From Roseivivax halotolerans (GTDB taxonomy: Bacteria > Pseudomonadota > Alphaproteobacteria > Rhodobacterales > Rhodobacteraceae): a stretch of 64,000 nucleotides of DNA. The translations under genes were made by a program, and so were the position numbers. Under the pieces are notes generated by a model. It made no database searches, had not been told where the DNA came from, and saw only the letters and a list, made by a program, of their open reading frames with translations. This document shows positions 53,113 to 61,359 of the stretch, piece by piece; the stretch's first letter is position 1, and every line of letters begins with the position of its first letter. Where the stretch lies: NCBI RefSeq assembly GCF_900115815.1, contig NZ_FOXV01000001.1, positions 124,001-188,000 on the forward strand, read 5' to 3'.

Positions 53113-53960
53113 CCTTTCGCGATGGCGTCGATTGCCTCTGCTTGTGCCAAGAGTTTGCGGGCCGTGTCTACGTGCAGATTTTCGACGATCTTCCCGTCGA
53201 CCACCGCGACCCCCTGCCCTTCGGCCTTGGCGACCTCGTAAGCCTCGATCTGACGACGCGCGAGATCGAGGTCGCCTTCGGAGGGGCCGAAGGCGCGGTT
53301 CGCGATCTCGACCTGAGCGGGATGGATCAGCGTCTTGCCGTCAAAGCCCATATCGCGGCCTTGCCGGCATTCGGCGGCGAGCCCCTCTTCGTCCTTGAAC
53401 GCGTTGTAGACGCCGTCGACCGCCGCGATGCCATGCGCGCGCGCCGCCAGCAGGCACTGACCCAGCGCCGGCAGCATCGAGACCCGGTCGGCTGTCGCCC
53501 GCGCGCCAAGCTCCTTCACGAGGTCGTTCGTGCCCATGATGAAGCCGTCCATCAGAGGATGGGCCGCGATCTCGGGCGCTGCGAGAATACCGCGCGGCGT
53601 CTCCATCATGGCCCAAAGCCGCACGTCGCCGGTGATCCCCGCGAGAGAGTCGAGCTGCGCCGTGTTCTCGACCTTCGGCAGAAGCACCGCATCGGCCTTC
53701 ATCTCGGCCGCGGCCTTCGCGTCGTCCTTGCCCCATTCGGTCTCAAGACCGTTGATCCGCACCAGCGTGAAGCGCGGCGCGAAGCCGCCCTTGTCCAGCT
53801 CTTCGGCGAGTGTCGCACGGGCCGCCGCCTTTTCCTCGGGCGAGACCGCGTCCTCCAGATCGAAGATGATCGCATCGACCGCGAGTCCCCGCGCCTTGTC
53901 GATCGCCCGCGGCTTGGAGCCCGGAATATAGAGGACGGAGCGAAGCGGGCGGGTCATCAT
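53109..53960 (-). CDS. mcl2: (3S)-malyl-CoA thioesterase (CitE-like)
   Basis: Hydrolyses (3S)-malyl-CoA to malate and CoA in the ethylmalonyl-CoA pathway. The 283-residue CitE-like barrel has RSVLYIPGSKPRAIDKA, DAIIFDLEDAVSPEEKA and GKTLIHPAQVE. It is closer to Mcl2 than to the longer Mcl1 lyase, whose N-terminus is different (family knowledge). Position beside mch supports this. The start may be either of two adjacent ATGs (53960 or 53957). First gene of a minus-strand operon with a CTGC-N3-GCAG dyad 82 bases upstream. Confidence 0.85.
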   Translation of the reverse strand: MMTRPLRSVLYIPGSKPRAIDKARGLAVDAIIFDLEDAVSPEEKAAARATLAEELDKGGFAPRFTLVRINGLETEWGKDDAKAAAEMKADAVLLPKVENTAQLDSLAGITGDVRLWAMMETPRGILAAPEIAAHPLMDGFIMGTNDLVKELGARATADRVSMLPALGQCLLAARAHGIAAVDGVYNAFKDEEGLAAECRQGRDMGFDGKTLIHPAQVEIANRAFGPSEGDLDLARRQIEAYEVAKAEGQGVAVVDGKIVENLHVDTARKLLAQAEAIDAIAKG

Positions 53961-54041
53961 GGGCGGCATCCCCTCAGGCGGCGCGAAACAATATTGCGCC
54001 GGAAACAGCCAGTTTTTGCCGAAACATTCAAGCAGAATTTG

Positions 54042-54052
54042 CTGCAATGCAG
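54042..54052. promoter_or_regulatory. CTGC-N3-GCAG dyad upstream of mcl2
   Basis: CTGCAATGCAG, a perfect 4-3-4 inverted repeat with a further GCAG 10 bases away (54032-54035), in the only non-coding region before mcl2. It resembles the PhaR operator. A link of PhaR to acetyl-CoA assimilation would make sense but is inference. Confidence 0.4.
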
Positions 54053-54062
54053 AGAGCCGCCC

Positions 54063-54815
54063 TCAGGTCAGCGCGTCCCAGATGAGTTTCGAGCCGGTGA
54101 TGCCGAGCAGCGTATAGGTCAGACCGAAGAAGACCCGCTCCGGCACGAGGTGATGCGCCTTGATCCCGATCCAGGTGCCAAGGACCGCCGCGGGGATCAG
54201 CGCGAGATCGAGAAGCAGGCTTTCGCGGGTGAAGATTCCCATCCCCGCGTAAAGCCCGACCTTGGAGAGATTGATCGCCCAGAACACGAGAACCGTGGTC
54301 GCCTGGAACGCGGTCTTCGGCAGGCTGCGTCCCAGCAGATAGACCGCGGCGGCAGGTCCGCCTGCATGGCTGACGAAAGAGGTGAAGCCCAGCGTCAGAC
54401 CCGCAAGGATGCCCGCGCGCTGGCCCATCTGCCGCTCGATGCGGATGACACCGGCTTTCTGCGCCCATTGCCACGCGATGAACAAAAGACAGACCAGCCC
54501 GATCACCAGGCGAATCGCGTCGTCGTTCGTCCAGCGATAGAACAGCGCGCCCAGCACCACGCCGGGCAGACCCGCCGCGATCAGGAGCCGCGCCTCCGGC
54601 CAGCGCCACTTCTTCCAGTAGGCCGGCAAACTGACCACGTCGATGACCATCAAAAGCGGCAACATGATCCCGAGTGCCGAGCCGGGATCGAGCACGATCG
54701 CCAGAATCGAGGCCGACGCAAACGCCGCGCCCGAGCCGAATCCACCCTTGGAGACCCCCGCGAAGATCACCGCAGGCACGGCGAGAGCAAAAACGGGCCA
54801 GCTGAGAAGATCCAT
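54063..54815 (-). CDS. TauE/SafE-type membrane permease
   Basis: A 250-residue protein with about seven to eight TM helices. The repeated TauE/SafE signatures GVSKGGFGSGAAFASASI and GFTSFVSHAGGPAAAVYLL lie in the first and second halves. Members export sulfite, sulfoacetate or other organic anions; the substrate here is unknown. It is monocistronic and divergent from mdh. Confidence 0.87.
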   Translation of the reverse strand: MDLLSWPVFALAVPAVIFAGVSKGGFGSGAAFASASILAIVLDPGSALGIMLPLLMVIDVVSLPAYWKKWRWPEARLLIAAGLPGVVLGALFYRWTNDDAIRLVIGLVCLLFIAWQWAQKAGVIRIERQMGQRAGILAGLTLGFTSFVSHAGGPAAAVYLLGRSLPKTAFQATTVLVFWAINLSKVGLYAGMGIFTRESLLLDLALIPAAVLGTWIGIKAHHLVPERVFFGLTYTLLGITGSKLIWDALT

Positions 54816-54837
54816 GTGAAAACGTCCGTAAATGACG

Positions 54838-54857
54838 GTGTTAGCGATGTGTTAGCG
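54838..54857 (+). promoter_or_regulatory. Tandem GTGTTAGCG repeat upstream of mdh
   Basis: GTGTTAGCG at 54838-54846 and again at 54849-54857, spaced 11 bases (about one helical turn). The second is followed by CT, forming an AGCGCT centre like LacI-family operators. 120 bases before the mdh ATG. Confidence 0.45.
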
Positions 54858-54874
54858 CTTGAGCCCGGCAATGA

Positions 54875-55939
<1,065 letters not shown>

Positions 55940-55966
55940 GATCGGCGACGCTGCGATTGCAATCAA

Positions 55967-55990
55967 GGGCGGCCTCTGAGCCGCCCTTTT
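55967..55990 (+). terminator. Terminator of mdh
   Basis: Perfect 7-bp stem GGGCGGC/GCCGCCC (55967-55973 and 55980-55986), loop CTCTGA, followed by TTTT. It lies 28 bases after the mdh stop and may also serve the convergent glycosyltransferase gene. Confidence 0.88.
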
Positions 55991-55999
55991 CGTTGCGGT

Positions 56000-56971
56000 T
56001 CAGTCTGGCGATGACAGTCCGACGCTTCGATCGAAAGCCTCCGGTCTGAGGTCAACGCTCCCACCGAAAAGCGCCGCCGTCGCGCGGGCCGGATCGCACG
56101 GCATGGGCTCCAGGCAACCGGCCTGCCTCAGTGCATCGGCCAGTTCCGGCCCGAGGACGCGCAGCTTGTCATGCAGGGCGAGCGCCGCTGCTCCGTCGCC
56201 CCCCGCCTCCGTGACTTCTGCAATCTGACGCGCGCGAAAGGACTGGGCGCGCGAGCCGTCTTTATACATGCCCTGCGCGGCGTACCGCATGAGCTTGGCG
56301 CACCAATGCGCCCGCGTCAGCCCGTCGAAATGACAGATCTTCGCCTCGCGGCTTTCCGCGATGCGCGCAGGCGGCTCACGACGGGGGCCATGAAGCCCGA
56401 GGCTGAGCCCACGCCCGGTCCGAGTGACGCTCTTACCAAGCGCATGTCCGCAAAAGCCGCGATCGGTGAAGAGCGCAAGCTCGTCTCCAAGCAGGCGGCG
56501 CGCGGCACGCGGCGGACCCGGAACCTGCCACAGCAGGGCACCGTCGAATATCGTGTCCACCGGCGCGTCCCTCAGCCAGACACGCTCACCGTTCGGGATA
56601 TGCAAACTGTCGATGTCGTCTGGCAAAGCGGAGAGCAGTCCTGCGAATTCCTCTGCCGCCAGGAATTCGTCGGCATCTACGTGCAGGAGCCAATCGACCT
56701 CCATCGTCCGCACCGCGTGCTCCGCATTGAACCGTTGCTTGCGGTTGAGAGCCGCGGGCTTGCGCCGCACTCCGACAATGTCCGTATAAAATGCCTCATC
56801 GGCCCCGATGAGATGCACCTGCGGCACACGCCCGAGCAACTCGTTGATGCGAGGGTCGGATCGATCGAGATAGTAGCGGATCTCCGATGCACCCATCGTC
56901 ACGTAGTGCGCGGCGTGCGCCGCAAGAAGTTCAGGCGGCTCTGCGACGGTCGAGACGACGCCCCAGCGCAT
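56000..56971 (-). CDS. Glycosyltransferase family 2-like protein, first of a tandem pair
   Basis: A 323-residue GT-A fold protein. It opens WGVVSTVAEPPELLAAHAAH and has the DxD motif in WLLHVDADEFL, then NGERVWL, TIFDGALLW, and HFDGLTRAHWCAKLMRYA. It is a paralogue of the next gene upstream (56975-58015), with the same sequence of motifs. The substrate is unknown. Start ATG 56971 is 3 bases from the neighbour's stop, so the two are co-transcribed. Confidence 0.87.
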   Translation of the reverse strand: MRWGVVSTVAEPPELLAAHAAHYVTMGASEIRYYLDRSDPRINELLGRVPQVHLIGADEAFYTDIVGVRRKPAALNRKQRFNAEHAVRTMEVDWLLHVDADEFLAAEEFAGLLSALPDDIDSLHIPNGERVWLRDAPVDTIFDGALLWQVPGPPRAARRLLGDELALFTDRGFCGHALGKSVTRTGRGLSLGLHGPRREPPARIAESREAKICHFDGLTRAHWCAKLMRYAAQGMYKDGSRAQSFRARQIAEVTEAGGDGAAALALHDKLRVLGPELADALRQAGCLEPMPCDPARATAALFGGSVDLRPEAFDRSVGLSSPD

Positions 56972-56974
56972 CGC

Positions 56975-58015
56975 TTACGCCTTGAGTAGGGCTGCATGGC
57001 CCTCGCGGCCGGCCCGCTCGACCAGTAGCGCCGCATCGAACGCCTCGACGGACAGATCTGCCGAGACGCCTGGAAATATCCGCGTCAGCGACGCCGACGC
57101 ATCGACACCGGTCGGCTTCAAACGGTGTATGCGGCTCATCCTCCGAGCCATCAGCGGCGGAATGACCCTGAGCCGGTCGTGCAATGCGACGATTGGAGCG
57201 AGATCGCCGCCCGACTGGACAGCCAGCGCGATCTGCTGATCCCGGTAACTCGAATGACGGCGGCCGGGCTTCGGCAGAACCCCGTTCTCTGCGTGACGTT
57301 GAAGCTTCAAAGCCCAGTGCAGACGGGTGAGACCGTCGAAATGACTTATTCTAACGGTGTCGGCGGCATGGGTCACGTCCGTGTCGCAGCGCGGCCGGTG
57401 GATGCCTGCGCCGATGCCGCCGCCAACACGCAGCGCCCCCTTTCCGAGTGCATGTGCCAGAAGACCGTGACGCGTCAGATGCCCCATATCCGGGCCCCGC
57501 ACCCGGGCAAGACGGCCCGGATCGGTCATCGGCAGCGCCAGTGCGCCGTCGAAAATGGTCTCGAGCGGCGCGCCTTCGAGGTAGACCCTCTCTCCGTTCT
57601 GCACCCAGTATGCCGCGATCTCGGGCGGCAAGGCGGCAAGCTCCTCGGCGGGGTCGGCGGTCAGGAACTCGTCGGCGTCGAGATGGAAGAGCCAGTCTGC
57701 ATCGCTTAGCGTCTCAGCGTGGTTGGCGTTCACGATCTGCCGTCTGTTGATCCAGCCCGGACGACGGCGTCCGATACTGGAATAAAAGGCATCATCGCAG
57801 GTGATGAGCGTCACGCGCGGGTCCGCACCGATCGCCGCTTCGAGATCCGGATGCGGTCCATCGAGATAGAGATGAACATGCAGGGCGCCGAGATCGAGGT
57901 GATGCGCCGCAAACGCCAAAAGCAGCGCCGCAGGTTCGCGCACGGTTGCAACGACGCTCCAGCGACCACCGGACGCCGACATCTGCGCCCTGTTGGACGT
58001 CATCTCGCGAGGCAT
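56975..58015 (-). CDS. Glycosyltransferase family 2-like protein, second of a tandem pair
   Basis: A 346-residue paralogue of the adjacent gene: WSVVATVREPAALLLAFAAH, WLFHLDADEFL (DxD), NGERVYLEGAPLETIFDGA, and HFDGLTRLHWALKLQRHA. The start is uncertain; ATGs at 58015, 58003 and further in are possible. No polysaccharide gene cluster surrounds the pair. They may decorate an envelope glycan, which is inference. Confidence 0.85.
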   Translation of the reverse strand: MPREMTSNRAQMSASGGRWSVVATVREPAALLLAFAAHHLDLGALHVHLYLDGPHPDLEAAIGADPRVTLITCDDAFYSSIGRRRPGWINRRQIVNANHAETLSDADWLFHLDADEFLTADPAEELAALPPEIAAYWVQNGERVYLEGAPLETIFDGALALPMTDPGRLARVRGPDMGHLTRHGLLAHALGKGALRVGGGIGAGIHRPRCDTDVTHAADTVRISHFDGLTRLHWALKLQRHAENGVLPKPGRRHSSYRDQQIALAVQSGGDLAPIVALHDRLRVIPPLMARRMSRIHRLKPTGVDASASLTRIFPGVSADLSVEAFDAALLVERAGREGHAALLKA

Positions 58016-58168
58016 TGCTCGAAACCTCAGAATTTCTTCTTTTTGTTGATGAGACGGTATGCGAGGCGCGCCTCGCTTGTCAAAATCGCCCCGCCGCTTT
58101 CGGCGACCAGTGATGCAGACCGGCACCGAGAGCGCCCATAGAAGAGTCGGACACCGCCGCCCCGCATT

Positions 58169-58197
58169 GTGATCACACTAAATTCCTGTGTGATCAC
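58169..58197 (+). promoter_or_regulatory. Paired GTGATCAC operator upstream of sucC
   Basis: Perfect palindromes at 58169-58176 and 58190-58197, start-to-start 21 bases, the same as upstream of sdhC. The near edge is 109 bases from the sucC ATG. Same flank TTGTGATCACAC. Confidence 0.7.
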
Positions 58198-58305
58198 AAA
58201 AGGCGAATTATTGCCGGGTCAGCGCAATTCGAGGTGTTTTTCGGTGCACGACGCCCCAGCTAGCCTTTATAGCAGGTGGAAAGACAGCAAAACGGGACGG
58301 ATGAC

Positions 58306-59499
58306 ATGAATATCCACGAGTATCAGGCCAAGGCTCTTCTGCGGAGCTACGGCGCGCCGGTCTCCGACGGCCGCGTCGTGCTTAAAGCTGCGGACGCCAA
58401 GACCGAGGCCGCCAATCTCGATGGCCCGCTCTGGGTGGTGAAGGCCCAGATCCACGCGGGCGGTCGCGGCAAGGGCTCCTTCAAGGAAGCCGATGCTGGC
58501 GAGAAAGGCGGCGTGCGCCTGGCCAAATCGGTCGAGGAAGCCGCCGAAGAAGCCAAGAAGATGCTCGGCAAGACCCTCGTGACGCACCAGACCGGCCCGG
58601 CGGGCAAGCAGGTCAACCGTATCTACATCGAGGATGGCTCCGATATCGAGCGCGAGCTCTACCTCGCGCTGCTGGTAGACCGCGTGTCGAGCCGCGTATC
58701 CTTCGTCTGCTCCACCGAAGGCGGCATGGACATCGAAGAGGTCGCGGCCTCCACGCCCGAGAAGATCCTGTCCTTCGCGGTCGATCCTGCCACGGGCTAC
58801 CAGCCCTATCACGGGCGCCGCATCGCCTTCGCCCTCGGGCTGGAGGGCGCGCAGATCAAGCAATGCGTCAAGCTGATGGGCATTCTCTACAACGCCTTCA
58901 TCGAGCGCGACATGGAGATGCTCGAGATCAACCCGCTGATCGTGATGACGAACGGCGAGCTGAAGGTTCTCGACGCCAAGCTCGGTTTCGACTCGAACGC
59001 GCTTTACCGTCAGCCCGACGTGGCAGAGCTGCGCGACGAGACCGAGGAAGACCCCAAGGAGCTTGAAGCGTCCAAGTACGACCTCAACTACATCGCGCTC
59101 GACGGCGAGATCGGCTGCATGGTCAACGGTGCGGGCCTCGCAATGGCGACGATGGATATCATCAAGCTCTACGGCGCGGAGCCGGCGAACTTCCTCGACG
59201 TCGGCGGCGGTGCCACGAAGGAGAAAGTGACCGAGGCGTTCAAGATCATCACCTCTGACAGCAACGTCAAAGGCATCCTTGTGAACATTTTCGGCGGCAT
59301 CATGCGCTGCGACGTCATCGCCGAGGGCGTGGTCGCCGCGGTGAAGGAAGTCGGCCTGAAAGTTCCGCTGGTCGTGCGTCTGGAGGGCACCAATGTTGAG
59401 CAGGGCAAGGAGATCATCAACAACTCCGGCCTCGACGTGATCGCCGCGGACGATCTCAAGGACGGCGCGCAGAAAATCGTTCAGGCGGTCAAGGGCTGA
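58306..59499 (+). CDS. sucC: Succinyl-CoA synthetase beta subunit
   Basis: ATP-grasp subunit that with SucD makes ATP or GTP from succinyl-CoA. The 397-residue protein begins [19 protein letters not shown] and has [17 protein letters not shown] and [15 protein letters not shown]. Start 58306 gives the canonical N-terminus; 30 bases upstream the frame is still open but has no similarity. First gene of sucC-TM protein-sucD-lipoprotein-sucA. Confidence 0.98.
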   Translation: MNIHEYQAKALLRSYGAPVSDGRVVLKAADAKTEAANLDGPLWVVKAQIHAGGRGKGSFKEADAGEKGGVRLAKSVEEAAEEAKKMLGKTLVTHQTGPAGKQVNRIYIEDGSDIERELYLALLVDRVSSRVSFVCSTEGGMDIEEVAASTPEKILSFAVDPATGYQPYHGRRIAFALGLEGAQIKQCVKLMGILYNAFIERDMEMLEINPLIVMTNGELKVLDAKLGFDSNALYRQPDVAELRDETEEDPKELEASKYDLNYIALDGEIGCMVNGAGLAMATMDIIKLYGAEPANFLDVGGGATKEKVTEAFKIITSDSNVKGILVNIFGGIMRCDVIAEGVVAAVKEVGLKVPLVVRLEGTNVEQGKEIINNSGLDVIAADDLKDGAQKIVQAVKG

Positions 59500-59677
59500 G
59501 AATTCGGCGGACGGATCGCGATGAAGCTCGAACACATACATGCAACCGGCCGTGAACAATCGGCGTATCTCGGGCGTTTCCCCCCCGAGCATCGGGGCGA
59601 GCTTTGCCCCGGCGCCCGCGTTCCCGCCTGCCGCGCCTCGGCGCGCGCGGGTCACGGCCCAGCATAGGAGAGCCGCC

Positions 59678-60022
59678 ATGTCGCTTCTGTCCAGATCCAA
59701 GACCCAGACCCTGCCCAGCCTTCCCGAGAACAGCGCGAGCTACGCGCCGTTCCTGATCGGGATCGCGATGGTCGGCTTCGGCCTCGCGCTTCGGCGCACC
59801 GAACCCAACACCCTTTCGCTGCCCGAGCCCAACCGGCCGGCGCGGCTGAAAGACGTCAAATCCGGCCGCGACGCGGCCCGTGTGGCGCGCGACGGGATTG
59901 CGCGCTTCATTCCCGCAAATCTCACAGGCTCTCTCGGCCGCACGCTCATCCTGATGGGAGGTGCGACCATCGCGGTCCGCGCCCTCGACGAGCTCGTGGA
60001 CGACGAGGGGCCAGACTACTGA
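59678..60022 (+). CDS. Small membrane protein between sucC and sucD
   Basis: A 114-residue protein with two hydrophobic segments (YAPFLIGIAMVGFGLAL, about 24-40, and a weaker one near TLILMGGATIAVRALDEL) and an Arg/Lys-rich middle. AGGAGAG lies 6 bases before ATG 59678. A longer reading frame upstream is rejected because it is Arg/Pro-rich. It is likely an inner-membrane protein; function unknown. It separates sucC from sucD by about 570 bases. Confidence 0.7.
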   Translation: MSLLSRSKTQTLPSLPENSASYAPFLIGIAMVGFGLALRRTEPNTLSLPEPNRPARLKDVKSGRDAARVARDGIARFIPANLTGSLGRTLILMGGATIAVRALDELVDDEGPDY

Positions 60023-60073
60023 TCAAAACGGGGCGGGCCGGAAAAGGCCCGCCAGAGGGACGAAGGAAACGAA

Positions 60074-60961
60074 ATGGCCGTTCTTGTCGACGAAAACACC
60101 AAGGTGATCTGTCAGGGCTTCACCGGCTCCCAGGGCACGTTCCACTCCGAACAGGCGATCGCCTACGGCACCAAGATGGTCGGTGGCGTGACACCGGGCA
60201 AAGGCGGGCAGAGCCATCTTGACCTGCCGGTCTTCAATTCCGTGCACGAAGCCAAGCACGAAACCGAAGCGAACGCCTCGGTGATCTACGTGCCGCCGCC
60301 CTTCGCCGCCGACTCGATCCTCGAGGCGATCGACGCGGAGATGGAGCTGATCGTCTGCATCACGGAAGGGATTCCCGTCCTCGACATGATGAAGGTCAAG
60401 CGCGCGCTCGAAGGCTCCAAGTCGAAGCTGATCGGCCCGAACTGCCCTGGTGTCATCACGCCCGACGCCTGCAAGATCGGCATCATGCCCGGCCACATCC
60501 ACAAGCGCGGCAAGGTCGGCGTCGTTTCCCGCTCGGGCACGCTCACCTATGAGGCGGTCAAGCAGACCACCGATGTGGGCCTCGGCCAGTCGACCTGCGT
60601 CGGCATCGGCGGCGACCCGATCAAGGGAACGGAGCATATCGACGTTCTGGAATGGTTCCTCGCCGACGACGAGACCGAGGCGATCATCATGATCGGTGAG
60701 ATCGGCGGTTCGGCCGAAGAGGATGCCGCGCAGTTCCTCGCCGATGAGAAAAAGAAAGGCCGCTGGAAGCCGACCGCCGGGTTCATCGCAGGGCGCACCG
60801 CGCCTCCGGGCCGCCGCATGGGCCACGCCGGCGCGATCGTCGCTGGCGGCAAAGGCGGCGCGGACGACAAGATCGAGGCCATGAACAAGGCGGGTATCGT
60901 TGTCGCCGACAGTCCCGCCACCCTCGGCGAGGCCGTTCTCAAGGCGATCGACAAAGGCTGA
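60074..60961 (+). CDS. sucD: Succinyl-CoA synthetase alpha subunit
   Basis: CoA-binding subunit that carries the phosphohistidine intermediate. The 295-residue protein has [52 protein letters not shown] and the active-site [14 protein letters not shown]. Start 60074 is the standard N-terminus [16 protein letters not shown]. Confidence 0.98.
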   Translation: MAVLVDENTKVICQGFTGSQGTFHSEQAIAYGTKMVGGVTPGKGGQSHLDLPVFNSVHEAKHETEANASVIYVPPPFAADSILEAIDAEMELIVCITEGIPVLDMMKVKRALEGSKSKLIGPNCPGVITPDACKIGIMPGHIHKRGKVGVVSRSGTLTYEAVKQTTDVGLGQSTCVGIGGDPIKGTEHIDVLEWFLADDETEAIIMIGEIGGSAEEDAAQFLADEKKKGRWKPTAGFIAGRTAPPGRRMGHAGAIVAGGKGGADDKIEAMNKAGIVVADSPATLGEAVLKAIDKG

Positions 60962-61004
60962 GGCCGGACACTTCGCCAGACAGGGCTCAGAGGAGGCCGC
61001 CGGA

Positions 61005-61304
61005 ATGGGCAACACGATCGCACCGTCGATCCTGCTATGCACAGCGCTTGCGTTGGGCGGCTGCTCCTTTTTCGGCTTCGGCAACGAGGTCTATTTCAAG
61101 GACGACGGCAACGGCTGGGTCGAGATTGAACGCGCCGAATACGTGGCGCTACAAACCGCTGCTCCGGCACCGGCAGACCCTGCCCAACGCTTCGTCGACA
61201 TGAGCGATGCCGAGCGTCGCGCCCTGTCGGACGACATCACCCGAGACATCTGTAATATCCCCGAGGGTCAGCCGATCACGCCGGAGACGCCATGCGATCT
61301 CTGA
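61005..61304 (+). CDS. Small lipoprotein between sucD and sucA
   Basis: A 99-residue protein with lipobox ALALGGCSFF, predicted lipidated cysteine at 19, and a short mature domain containing DGNGWVEIERAEYVAL and two late cysteines (RDICNIPEG and ETPCDL). AGAGGAGG lies upstream of ATG 61005. It sits 43 bases after sucD. Function unknown; the fourth small envelope protein in the TCA operons of this window. Confidence 0.75.
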   Translation: MGNTIAPSILLCTALALGGCSFFGFGNEVYFKDDGNGWVEIERAEYVALQTAAPAPADPAQRFVDMSDAERRALSDDITRDICNIPEGQPITPETPCDL

Positions 61305-61359
61305 TGCGGTTCGAGCCCTTTCCTTTCAAGCCCGGTCCCCAGCCCCAAGAGGTGACATC

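Noticed and set aside
53109-53960. Mcl1 (malyl-CoA/beta-methylmalyl-CoA lyase) as the product
   Set aside because: The N-terminus and the length of about 283 residues fit Mcl2/CitE-like thioesterase better than Mcl1.
59521-59667. 48-codon frame between sucC and the TM protein gene
   Set aside because: It starts at ATG 59521, but the second half is Arg/Cys/Ala/Pro-rich nonsense, the ribosome site is weak and the region has GC hairpins; not enough support.
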